Below, in pieces: positions 31,777 to 42,523 of a stretch of 64,000 nt of DNA (position 1 is the stretch's first letter; each line of letters begins with the position of its first letter). The notes beneath the pieces were generated by a model. That model saw only the letters and a program-made list of their open reading frames with translations, ran no database searches and had not been told where the DNA came from. Made by a program: the position numbers and the translations under genes. This stretch comes from Azolla caroliniana (taxonomy: Eukaryota; Polypodiophyta). Location: NCBI GenBank assembly GCA_043228905.1, contig JBHGNT010000001.1, positions 186,001 through 250,000 of the forward strand, written 5' to 3'.

Positions 31777-32390
31777 TGTTGGGATTACGGTCCCTTCGGA
31801 TGGGATGGTCGGATGTCGGAGATGAATGCCGACAAGCCCGGTTTCGGTTTCGGATCCGGATGACGAAGACCCCGGTTTCGGTACCGGATGACGAATGTAC
31901 CCGGAGAGCGATCCGGATGCAGGGACATATCCGTGAATATGTTCGCTATGGGCCCCTGAGGCTACAGTTGTAAATAGCCCAAAGTCATATAAGTATAAAT
32001 ATGACTTAGGGCAAACTGTTTTTGTGTTGCTCATCATTTTTCTGTTTTTCCACTCAAGAGGAGTGAAGAGGGAGCAGCCGTGAGAGAGAGAGAGAGAGAT
32101 AGAGCGCGAGAGAGGAAGAGGACGAACGACGCCTCTGTGTATTTCCGCCGCCTGTGGCGAGGACAGCGAGCTCAAGGTCGTCGCCTTAGAGCTCGTCATT
32201 GTATACTTCTCTTTGTATAGTGTTGTTTGGAGTCTTGTACTCCCGTGGTTTTTCCCATCTAGGGTTTTCCACGTTAATCCCTGTGTACTTGTGTGTTTCC
32301 CCCTTTTGTTCCTATTTTCTGCTGCATTGATAAGCGATTACTCGGTTGTGGCCGAGTGAAGAAGGTTAATCGAAGAGTTGTTTCCTCACA
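31777..32390 (+). repeat. 5' LTR of element G
   Basis: 614 bp, TGTTGGGATTACGG...TTCCTCACA. TATA box TATAAAT at 31994-32000; (GA)n run at about 32081-32100. Confidence 0.95.
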
Positions 32391-32393
32391 AAC

Positions 32394-32405
32394 TGGTATC
32401 AGAGC
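32394..32405 (+). other. Primer-binding site of element G
   Basis: TGGTATCAGAGC, complementary to the 3' end of plant initiator tRNA-Met, three bases after the 5' LTR. Confidence 0.92.
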
Positions 32406-32421
32406 AAGGTTGCTGCAGAAA

Positions 32422-35400
32422 ATGGAAGGCGGCGGCAGCGGGCAGCCGGGTATGATGGTGCTGAATGCGCAGAATTACGCCGACTGGAAGATCAAGATGG
32501 AGGATCTTCTGATTGTTCGGGACCTGTACGAACCGATTGACAGGTCGGAAATACCGAAAGGGGTACTTGAGTCGGAGTGGAAGCTCCTGAACCGGAAAGC
32601 CGTAGCGACGATCCGACAATATGTCGATGTAAGCGTCCTACAACATGTGGCGAACGACACCAACGCATATGAGATGTGGAAGAGGCTGTCGGGCCTCTAT
32701 GAGAGGAAGAATGCGTTGAACCGGACCTCCCTGATGAGGAAGATAGTGAATCTCAAGTACCGAGACGGCGAGAGTATGGTTGAACACGTAAGCACGTTCA
32801 TGGGATTCGTGAATCAGCTTGCGGCGATCAAGTTCCCGTTGGAGGATGCAATGCAAGCCATCATCCTGATGTGTACATTGCCGGAAAGCTGGGAGAACTT
32901 GGTGGTGACTCTCAGCACCTCCTGCACAGAAGATAACTTGTCCTTGCAAACGGTAAAGACAAGTATTTTGAACGAAGAAGCGCGTCGGAGAGACAAAGAA
33001 CCGGCCTCCGACTCGAAGGCGCTGCTTACCGAATCGGATCGGGGAAGACAATGGAACCGGAGTCCGCAAAGACGGGAGAAGTCGGGGACCCGGTCGCAGT
33101 CAAGAGGAAGACCCACATGCTTCCACTGTGGGAAGCCGGGGCAGTTCCGAAAGAATTGTCGGCATTACCGAAAAGACAACGGAGCCGACGACACCGACTC
33201 GAAGAAGTCACCGGAGAGAAACGGTGCATACCGGGGAGCCACGGACCGGAGAGGTTCGGATCGGCGAGGGCAGGACCGGAAAGGAACAACGGCACTCGCG
33301 GCAAGTGAGGAAGAAATCATGCTCATCACCGAAGAAGGTGAGCTAAATGTTGCCGGCGATGAGACGACCTGGGTGGTCGATTCCGGAGCATCGTTCCACC
33401 TGACCCCGGAGAGAAGATACTTCTCATCCTACACAGCCGGTGAGCATGGCTGTGTTCGGATGGGAAATGAAGGTACGTGCCGGATTGCCGGCATCGGAGA
33501 CGTGTGGTTGACAACCCCGACCGGATGCAAAATGCTGCTGAAGGATGTCCGACACGTTCCGGAGGTTCGATTGAACCTGATTTCGGCCGGGAGGCTAGAC
33601 GATGAAGGCTACACAGGTAGCATCCGGAACGGCGTAATGAAGTTCAGCAAGGGGAGCCTGATAGTGGCTCGGGCCCGGAAAGTCAATACTCTGTACCTGA
33701 TGAATGCCCGGTTATGTCCGGAAGAGCTGAATGTGGCAGCCGACACTGCCGGTGAGCTGTGGCACAAGAGACTGTGCCACATGAGTGAGAAGGGGATGAA
33801 GAGGCTTGCAGAAGACAACCTTATTCCAGTGAAGCATGTGCACCTGGAGAAGTGCACCGATTGCCTGGCCGGTAAGCAGAACCGAACCTCCTTCCACTCA
33901 AGGCCACCGACGAGACGTAGCGCACCATTGGAGTTGGTGCACACTGATGTGTGTCAGGTAGAAGCGAAGTCACATGGCGGAGCCCAGTACTTCGTAACAT
34001 TCATTGATGATCACAGCCGGAAGCTGTGGACGGCACCGCTGAAGACAAAGGACCAAGTGTTGTGCGTCTTCAAAGAACTCCACGCGAGAGTGGAAAGGGA
34101 ATCCGGCAACAAGCTGAAAGCGATACGAGCGGATAACGGAGGGGAGTACCGGGGGCAGTTCCAGGAGTACTATCGCTCGAAGGGAATCCGGCTCGAGTTT
34201 ACTGTGCCGAAGACGCCGGAACTAAACGGGCTGGCTGAGAGGATGAACCGGACCATAATGGAGTGGGTCCGGAGTATGCTGGCGCATGCGAAATTACCCA
34301 AGGGGTTTTGGGTTGAGGCAATGTCGACGGCGACATACGTGATAAACAGATCACCCTCAGTGCCTTTGGATGGAGACACGCCGCAGAAAGTGTGGACCGG
34401 TAAGGAAGTGTCCTACCGGCATCTGAAGGTGTTCGGGTGTCTCGCATACGTGCATGTGGCAAAGGACCGGAGAGGAAAGCTAGATCCGAAGACCCGGCCA
34501 TGCATATTCCTCGGTTACGGCGACGACGAGTTCGGCTACCGAGTATGGGACCCGGTCGACAAGAAGATATTCAGGAGTCAAGACATCATCTTCATGGAGG
34601 ACAAGACACTCGCCGACTGGGAATCGGAGAAGAAGATGAAGAGCTCCAAGTCGACCGGTGAGGATCAACTCTACGAGGAGCAGTCCCGACCGGCAAGGGA
34701 CCGGTTAGCACTCGAGGATCCGGCCGAAGATGGTGAAGAAACAGAACCGGCCGAAGAAGATGAAAATGATACCGGAACCGGCCCCGATCCCGAAATGGAT
34801 TCGGATGAAGAAGAATCGGAAGAACCGGTTACCGAAGCTCCGGAACGAAGATATCCTCTAAGAGAGAGAAGGGCCCCCCGGAGATTTCCGGAACCAGAGC
34901 ACGTGCTGCTAACCGACGAGGGGGAGCCGGAGAGCTTTGAAGAAGCAAAACATGACACCCAGAGCCGCAGGTGGTTGAGTGCCATGCAGGACGAGATGGA
35001 TTCCCTGCATGAGAACCACACATATGAACTTGTGGAGTTGCCGAAAGGAAAGCGGGCACTTCGAAACAAGTGGGTGTTCAAGCTGAAACCGGGAGATGCC
35101 GGAAACCCCCCGAGATACAAAGCCAGGATCGTGGTGAAGGGGTTTCAGCAGAAGAAGGGCGTCGACTTCGACGAGATATTTGCCCCGGTAGTGAAGATGA
35201 CCTCCATCCGGATGGTGCTGAGCATAGCGGCAAGCATGGACCTCGAGGTAGAACAGATGGACGTGAAGACGGCATTCCTTCACGGCGACCTCGATGAAGA
35301 GATCTACATGCAGCAACCGGAAGGATTCGAGAAGAAAGGGAAGGAGCACCTGGTATGCCGGTTGAAGAAGAGCCTTTACGGACTGAAGCAGGCTCCCCGG

Positions 35401-36495
35401 CAATGGTACCGGAAGTTCGACTCCTTCATGACCGACGAAGGGTACCTCAAAACGCAGTCCGACCACTGCGTGTTTGTGAAGAAGTTCGAAGGAGGAGACT
35501 TTCTAATACTCCTCCTGTACGTGGACGACATGTTGATCGTCGGACGGGACCAGGTCAAGATCCGGATGCTGAAGAAGGCTCTTCACCGAACCTTCTCAAT
35601 GAAGGACCTGGGTCCGGCGAGACAAATACTAGGGATGCACATCATCCGGGACCGGAGCAAGAAGCAGTTGTGGCTGTCACAAGAGAGGTACGTGACAAAG
35701 GTGCTTAAACGGTTCAACATGTCGGAAGCAAGACCGGTCGGATCAACCCTCCCGACAAGCTGCAAGCTGTCCAGCAAGCAAAGTCCCAAGACAAAGGCTG
35801 AAAAGGAGGATATGATGAAAGTGCCGTATGCCTCAGCCGTCGGGAGCTTGATGTACGCCATGGTGTGTACGAGACCGGACATCGGATATGCAGTCGGAGT
35901 AGTGAGCCGGTACATGAGCAATCCCGGCAAAGAGCATTGGAACGCGGCCAAGTGGATACTCCGATACCTGAAGGGCACAGCGAATGTGTGCCTCCGATTC
36001 GGCTCCGGTAAACCCGAACTCGACGGTTTCACCGATTCGGATATGTCGGCTGATGCAGATACCAGCCGGTCCACATCAGGGTATGTGATGACGTATGCAG
36101 GGGGAGCTGTTTCGTGGTAGTCGAGGCTGCAGAAGACGGTTGCGTTGTCAACCACGGAGGCGGAGTACATGGCGGCTGTTGAAGCCGGCAAGGAAATAAT
36201 ATGGATGAAGGACTTCATTAGAGAGCTCGGTATCCGGCAGGAGGAGTACCGACTCTACTGCGACAGTCAGAGTGCAATCCACCTTGCGAAGAACGCGGCC
36301 TATCACTCCCGGACGAAGCACATCCAGCGAAGATATCACTGGATCCGGGAAAGGATAGAAGACAAGGAGTTCGTGCTGACAAAGATCCACACGGACGAGA
36401 ACGGGTCGGATATGCTGACCAAGGTCCTCACACCCGACAAGCTGGAAGCATGCCGGAAGAGGATCGGATTGGAGAGACATCCCATGCCGAAGTGA
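32422..36495 (+). pseudogene. Element G gag-pol with one in-frame TAG
   Basis: The frame runs from ATG 32422 to TGA 36493-36495 (1357 codons) with a single TAG at 36118-36120. In order: UBN2-type Gag (LNAQNYADWKIKMEDLLIVR), a zinc knuckle CFHCGKPGQFRKNC in which the usual His is Gln, protease (WVVDSGASFHLTPE), GAG-pre-integrase HHCC region (LWHKRLCHMSEKGM.., CTDCLAGKQ), integrase core (VHTDVCQ, IRADNGGEYRG, ELNGLAERMNRT), RT with LLLYVDDMLIVG, and RNase H (DSDMSADADTSRSTSGYVMT, ALSTTEAEYMAA). The TAG stands where related elements have CAG (Gln) in the SWQSRLQK motif, so a single C to T change would explain it. ATG 32422 is preferred because it is the first after the primer-binding site. Confidence 0.93.
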
Positions 36496-36505
36496 AGGGG
36501 GAGTT
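36493..36505 (+). other. Polypurine tract of element G
   Basis: TGAAGGGGGAGTT, directly before the 3' LTR and overlapping the gag-pol stop codon. Confidence 0.8.
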
Positions 36506-37119
36506 TGTTGGGATTACGGTCCCTTCGGATGGGATGGTCGGATGTCGGAGATGAATGCCGACAAGCCCGGTTTCGGTTTCGGATCCGGATGACGAAGACC
36601 CCGGTTTCGGTACCGGATGACGAATGTACCCGGAGAGCGATCCGGATGCAGGGACATATCCGTGAATATGTTCGCTATGGGCCCCTGAGGCTACAGTTGT
36701 AAATAGCCCAAAGTCATATAAGTATAAATATGACTTAGGGCAAACTGTTTTTGTGTTGCTCATCATTTTTCTGTTTTTCCACTCAAGAGGAGTGAAGAGG
36801 GAGCAGCCGTGAGAGAGAGAGAGAGAGATAGAGCGCGAGAGAGGAAGAGGACGAACAACGCCTCTGTGTATTTCCGCCGCCTGTGGCGAGGACAGCGAGC
36901 TCAAGGTCGTCGCCTTAGAGCTCGTCATTGTATACTTCTCTTTGTATAGTGTTGTTTGGAGTCTTGTACTCCCGTGGTTTTTCCCATCTAGGGTTTTCCA
37001 CGTTAATCCCTGTGTACTTGTGTGTTTCCCCCTTTTGTTCCTATTTTCTGCTGCATTGATAAGCGATTACTCGGTTGTGGCCGAGTGAAGAAGGTTAATC
37101 GAAGAGTTGTTTCCTCACA
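36506..37119 (+). repeat. 3' LTR of element G
   Basis: 614 bp, one base different from the 5' LTR by eye. TATA box TATAAAT at about 36723-36729. Target duplication ACCCT follows. Confidence 0.95.
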
Positions 37120-37124
37120 ACCCT

Positions 37125-39130
37125 TGCATGGAAGAGAGTATGGGACCGAGACCACAAATACCCATCGAGGATCCCAACACTTGGCACACATATATAGAGA
37201 GACTCTACCATGTCCCAAACCAACCACCCATTCCAATGCCTTCCACACCTCGACCTACCACAAGGACACTTTTCATGACCTCTAGGGTCACGACGATCAT
37301 AAAAAAATTACAACATAGGAAGTTCATGGACCACACAAGATTGTGAGCCGAACAAATCATATATGCTCGAGAGTGTCTAGCTCTTTTTCTCACTCTAATC
37401 TTGAACAACACCCTCGCTGAGGGTTTTCCACCACAATCAACCATGAACACAGTGGCCCCTATACATAAATGATGGGACCCAATGGACCCAAATACATATA
37501 GGACCATTATGATAGGTCATACGCTCACTAAATTATATGGTGCAGTAATGGAAGCAAAGCTCATCGATTATATGGAAATCTTAAGTCTTCGAGCACCTGA
37601 GAAGGTTGGCTTTAGACGAGCCTTCTCCACTATTGACCATATCTTCACACTTAGATGCTTAATTGACCAGTCGAAGGCTCGCAAGAAGAAACTATATTGT
37701 TGCTTTGTGGACTTCCGTGAAGCCTTTGACATAGTTCCTAGGGAGCAGTTGTTTGATAGGCTTAAAATCTTGGAGATACCAAATGACATGATTTGGGCCA
37801 TCTATGCTCTATATGAGCAAGTCTCTAGGTGCGTAAGATGCCCAGGTGGCCTATCCGATTGCTTCAGCATCACCATTGGTGTAAAACAGGGTCGCCCCCT
37901 ATCACCAACTCTTTTTGGGATCTACATTGATGAGGTCACTGATTTTATTGATCATAAGGGAGGCAACGGAGTAGCCATTGGGGGTACGCAAGTTAGTCTC
38001 TTACTCTACACAGACGACATAGTTTTGCTCTCAGAGTTTGAACAAGACCTACAAAAGCACCTTAATGCCCTAGATGACTTTTGCACATAACGAAGACTAG
38101 TAGTGAATCTAGCGAAAACTAAAGTCCTTATCTTTTATACATCGTCTCGAGTTAGGAGTAAACTAGCTGAGGTAGTTGGATCATATGTATATATGGGAGT
38201 CACTTTTTGCGCTCATTCAGGTAAATTCTCAATGACCCAGGCAACCAAAGATAGGCTAACGAGAGGGTATGCATCCCTCTCACTCTTAGAGAGACAACGT
38301 CACCAGACATACTTTCATGAGACACAAACTAAGGGATGGCTCTTCGACTCATTAGTTACCCCTTCCCTCATGTATGCATTAGTAGTATGGGCTCCATGTC
38401 TACCATCTTTCATGTGGATCCAATTAGAGAGACCTTTGGTGACGATGTTATCACGTCAACTCCGAAGCAAATCGACAGTACCACGTGACATTATTAGAGT
38501 AGAGTTTAGTTTGCCCTCGATGTTAGTAGAAGCACTTTTCCAATTGGTAGTTTTTATTCATTGGATACATAGCCAACCACAAGGTAGGATATCTCGTCAA
38601 GCTTTTGAGGCATCCCGACCCTATATGTGTCCGAAGATACTAGCTCTTGGTATATCATTGTAGTGAGTTGGTTATTTGCAAATGGCATAGACATTAATAA
38701 CCTACCTCTCCTTAAGTACAACCATGGGATTGATCAAACTTTAATATCCCATGAGGATCGTAATAAAGTAATACGCCAAGAAATATGGCAAATTTACACC
38801 CGATATAAATGAATCACCCCACGAGAGCCACTCCCATCTAAAATGTTGTACTATAAGGAACACTTCATGCACTTCTCTAAGTTAGGTTTTATTACACGAC
38901 CAAAATATCTAGATACATTCTTATCAAATGCACTAAGGGTGGCCATTGGACAACTTAGGATATTGGGAGGATATTATCCCACAAACCTGAGATTGAGAAT
39001 GGCCATGCTAATAAAGTCCCTAGAGAGGAAAGGCTATGTAGGTTATGTCACATAGAGATAGAGGATGAGTATCATTTTACATGCAAGTGTCCAACTTATG
39101 TCGAGATAAGGGCGAAATATCAGGACCCTC
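37125..39130 (+). pseudogene. LINE reverse transcriptase, part downstream of copia G
   Basis: The main frame (37482-38663) encodes a non-LTR reverse transcriptase: PNTYRTIMIGHTLTKLYGAV, FRRAFSTIDHIFTLRCLIDQ, FVDFREAFDIVPRE, GVKQGRPLSPTLFGIYID and the catalytic LLLYTDDIVLLSE (YTDD at 38007-38018, usually YADD). A zinc-binding C-terminus lies in another frame at about 39020-39110 (LCRLCHIEIEDEYHFTCKCP). Stops at 37467 region, 38088-38090 and 38661-38663 and later frame shifts make it non-functional. Upstream, 37125-37440 continues the LINE interrupted by element G. A (TTTC)n run near 39260 may belong to its tail. Confidence 0.8.
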
Positions 39131-40307
39131 TCCCACCCTCTCCATTTTTGGGTAAATACTTCTTCTTCTTTTTTTACTTTCGATTAATGGGTAAATACCC
39201 CATTTTTGTTGTAAACCAATTGTCTCATGGACCAATTTTGGTCTTAGATGACGTGAATATTTCTTTCTTTCTTTCTTTCTATGTTCTCTCACTACAACCA
39301 CCACTTGTAAAACAAAAATGTGCTAAATATGTGTCATAGGACCTTACTTCTATGATGCTTAGTTTATGATACAAGGAGGTGGGATGTTCACACACTTGGG
39401 TAATCTTAAGGTCTGTTCCCACACTAGGGAAGTTGAGTTTGATTCTCAACAATAACCTTGTGGGTTAGTGTTACTAATGAGATGTATTAATGAAGAGGTT
39501 GAAATGATGTTGAATTGGATGCACAGCTCCTCATGTAACAATATCTTAGGCATAACCTTTAGAATTGACGCTTTTGAAATGGGGATTCCCGAGCTTTATA
39601 ATATTTCTTTTTACTCTCCACTCCTTTTCTGCCCAACTTGGTAACAGAGATCTCGTAGAGAGAACAAGCTTATATTAATTGGTAGTTGTCTCTCCCTTAC
39701 GAAGTGTTCATTGTCTACAAGTAGTACTCTTCCTACCTTTTTCCAATGTCAAGTTTATGTTAATGTTAAGATAGTGATAATCAATGGTTGTGTATCACGA
39801 GTGACATAATAGTAAAGTTAAATCATAGTTTAACTATATTGGTACCTATGGCAACAATGATGGTAAGACTTTATCTTATGGATCACGGATGTCTATCACA
39901 ACCCAAACTAGATTTTTCTTTGTGGTTAGTTAATTACTTTTTGGGATTCATCATGTTGTGTTCGTACAGAAAGCATTGCGTAGTTATCTCAATGTCATCG
40001 AAAAACGTGAAAGTCCCACATTGATTTAGTTTCCCTTTGACAGGCTGCCAAAATTTCATGCACATGCACCCCACTCAAGACTTCTTGTTAACATTTCTTC
40101 CATGTACATAAATTGTCGTACATTTATTACTTTTGCTAAACAAATTGTCACTTCGGTATGATGTATCTTCTCGAGAAAACAACAAAGAAACGAGTTCCTT
40201 GTCTAGACATGTGACAAATTTCAGAGCTGTATGTAGGGGGATGAAATGTTATCCAAGGGGAGGAAGAGATTTTCATACAAAATGATGTCATTAATTGGAG
40301 AGTGTTG
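39131..40307. other. Intergenic, no gene seen
   Basis: AT-rich DNA downstream of the LINE. It holds a (TTTC)n run at about 39262-39281 and short unrelated open frames. No protein similarity, RNA gene or repeat family is recognised. Confidence 0.6.
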
Positions 40308-40601
40308 TAGCACCGACCGAGAAGAATCTGTGTGTGTGTGTGTGTTATAGACAGTACATACATACATACATACATACATACATACACATATACACACACA
40401 CACACACATATATATATCATGCATAGTACGTAAAATTCATGTTAGCACCGACCGAGAAGAATCTGTGTGTGTGTGTGTGTTATAGACAGTACATATATAT
40501 GTATATACATACATACATACATACATACATATACATATACATATATATATATATATATCATGTATAGTACGTAAAATTCATGTTAGCACCGACCGAGAAG
40601 A

Positions 40602-40644
<43 letters not shown>

Positions 40645-40664
40645 AGACAATACATATATATATA
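40308..40664. repeat. Three tandem copies of a 135-141-bp microsatellite-bearing unit
   Basis: Each unit starts TAGCACCGACCGAGAAGAAT (40308, 40443 and 40584), continues with (TG)n, TTATAGACA, then CATA/TA repeats and ends ATAGTACGTAAAATTCATGT. Spacing is 135 and 141 bp. The third copy lacks its ending, which recurs at 41430-41456 on the far side of a 757-bp insert. Confidence 0.8.
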
Positions 40665-41421
40665 TACATAGATTAGCCCATGCGTGATATTCTTGAGATT
40701 CAACATCCGTAATATTCGTGGTATTCGAGAATAGAAAATGGCCCTAAGAATATTATAAAACCATTCGTTTACATATACATATACACACATACATATATAC
40801 ACATACACATACACAAACATATATATACATATACACACACATACATAGATACATATATACACACATACATATATACATATACACACGCATACATATATGT
40901 ATACAGAGACATACATCAATAATTAATTAACTCATTAATATAATAATTAATTTACTATTAACTAATTAATTCACTTAAACATTAATTGATTCACTAATAC
41001 ATTAATTAATTCCTTGGAAAATATTAGTTAATTAATTAATAATCAATTAATGCATTAATAATTAATTAATTAGGGCTTTGGCAAAACTTAGGGTTTCAAT
41101 GAAACTTTGAATTTGCGGTGGACAACAAGATGTAGGATTAGGTAGAGCATGAGAGGGAGTCGATGACGCAGGCTGAAAAGAAGAAATTTTGTCCTGGCCG
41201 AGAACAGGATATAGAGGGAGGCGAGGGTGTAAGTAGCACGCAGAGGGAGTAGGGTGAGGCATCCTTGCTTCCTGTTGACCACTGTTCACTCGCTCGTAAA
41301 TAAAACACTATTTTTTTTATTTATTTTTATTTCAAAAAAAAGAATAAAACGAATATATTTACGTGTATTCGTATGGATTCGTGGGGCAAGCCCCACGAAT
41401 ACGAATATTTCAATCTATGTA
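40665..41421. mobile_element. Candidate 757-bp insertion with short terminal inverted repeats
   Basis: The third tandem-repeat unit is split here. The inserted segment begins TACATAGATT and ends AATCTATGTA, a perfect 10-bp inverted pair, and sits in TA-rich DNA (TATATA on both sides). It includes AATTAATT-rich DNA (40920-41080), a region of unknown origin (41062-41290) and a palindrome ATTCGTGGGGC-AA-GCCCCACGAAT (41377-41400). No transposase is seen. It may be a MITE-like element, but chance cannot be excluded in such low-complexity flanks. Confidence 0.4.
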
Positions 41422-41690
41422 TATATATCATGCATAGTACGTAAAATTCGTGTTCGTCTAGCATAACATTCGTTCTCCTACGTTGGAAAATGAATGCAAA
41501 TGTTATTCAAACATTCTTGTGTTTTTTTTTGTTTTTTCCCTGTTTTTGTTTTTTCTTTTTCATTTTTTAGGCTTATTTACCTCATAATAAATAGGTAATC
41601 CAAAAGTATGGTATTTATCATTCTTTGAGGGTGTATTTCTTACACGAATGATTGAAACTATGGTTCATACTATGTATAATAATATATGTG

Positions 41691-41756
41691 TATATTGTGG
41701 TGTGCATCTGTGTTATATAGTGAAATGCACATAACACAGATGCACACCACAATATA
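41691..41756. repeat. Perfect 26-bp inverted repeat (hairpin)
   Basis: TATATTGTGGTGTGCATCTG plus TGTTAT (41691-41716) is followed by a 14-nt loop and its exact complement (41731-41756). RNA from either strand would form a 26-bp stem. The following bases are a CATA/TA microsatellite. Confidence 0.85.
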
Positions 41757-41787
41757 TATATATGTATGTACATACATACATACATAC

Positions 41788-41825
<38 letters not shown>

Positions 41826-42480
41826 AAATGGTATTGTAGGAGGGAGGGAGGTAGACCGTAGGTAGTAGTAATGTAGGGCGAACACACAAAAAAACGTGAT
41901 ATGCGAAAAGGAGAGGAGTTCGGGAGAGGATTGATTCTTCTGCCCGCGCAACAACTTTAAGAGCAGAGCAGGGCGGGGCCACTTGTTTTTTATTTATTTA
42001 ACTCACTTGACACTCATGAGTCATTACCATGTTTTAAAATTTATATGAATATATATACTGTATATATTGTATATATATATATATATATGTATGTATATGT
42101 ATAACAGTATATGTATATATATATATATATGGTGGTGTTTGTTCTCGCCCCCTTTCCCTTTCCCCACCACCGTAAAAAAGAAAACGAAAAGTAGGAATAC
42201 TGAATGAATAAATGAATGAGGTGGGCAAGGAAACACGCAACAAACACTTCTCAAAAACTCTCCTCTTACGCAACAAAAAGAAAAGACGTCTTTCCTCCTC
42301 CTTTCTTCTCTTCCTTCCATTTCCTTCTCTTCCTTTCATCAAACATCCGCTCGTTGCTGCTCCTCCCTTCTGCACGCACGCACATTCATTCTTATATTTT
42401 GTTACTGCTATTATTAGTAGTAGTAGTAAGTAATCGTCTAAAGAAAGAATATCAGCAGATCAGATCCATCTAAAAAAACA
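41757..42480. promoter_or_regulatory. Upstream region of STAY-GREEN
   Basis: TA and CATA microsatellites (about 41757-41822 and 42055-42130) and pyrimidine-rich CTTCCT stretches (42290-42370) precede the gene. The transcription start cannot be placed from sequence; no convincing TATA box was singled out. Confidence 0.35.
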
Positions 42481-42513
42481 ATGAATATTGGCCGCCTCCA
42501 TCACCGTCTTTGA
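42481..42513 (+). CDS. Upstream ORF of STAY-GREEN (10 codons)
   Basis: ATG at 42481 opens a 10-codon frame (MNIGRLHHRL) ending in TGA at 42511-42513, ten bases before the main ATG at 42524 and in another frame. It has A at -3 (ACAATGA), a fair initiation context. If it is in the mRNA it would reduce or regulate translation of the main frame. It is not known whether the transcript includes it. Confidence 0.4.
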   Translation: MNIGRLHHRL

Positions 42514-42523
42514 GGCGTCGGCC

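Larger units (their letters stand above)
31777..37119 (+). mobile_element. Ty1/copia element G, nearly pristine, inserted in a LINE
   Basis: A 5343-bp element with two 614-bp LTRs (31777-32390 and 36506-37119) that differ by one base by eye (G at 32117 region, A in the other copy), a perfect 5-bp target duplication ACCCT (31772-31776 and 37120-37124), an initiator-Met tRNA primer-binding site and a polypurine tract. It carries one gag-pol frame with one in-frame TAG. The LTR identity implies a very recent insertion. It lies within a LINE. Confidence 0.95.

Noticed and set aside
41062-41289. 75-codon - strand frame
   Set aside because: No similarity recognised; lies inside the possible TIR insert and may be captured sequence, but nothing supports coding.
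42488-42523. STAY-GREEN start at 42488
   Set aside because: The codon there is TTG; the first in-frame ATG is at 42524.
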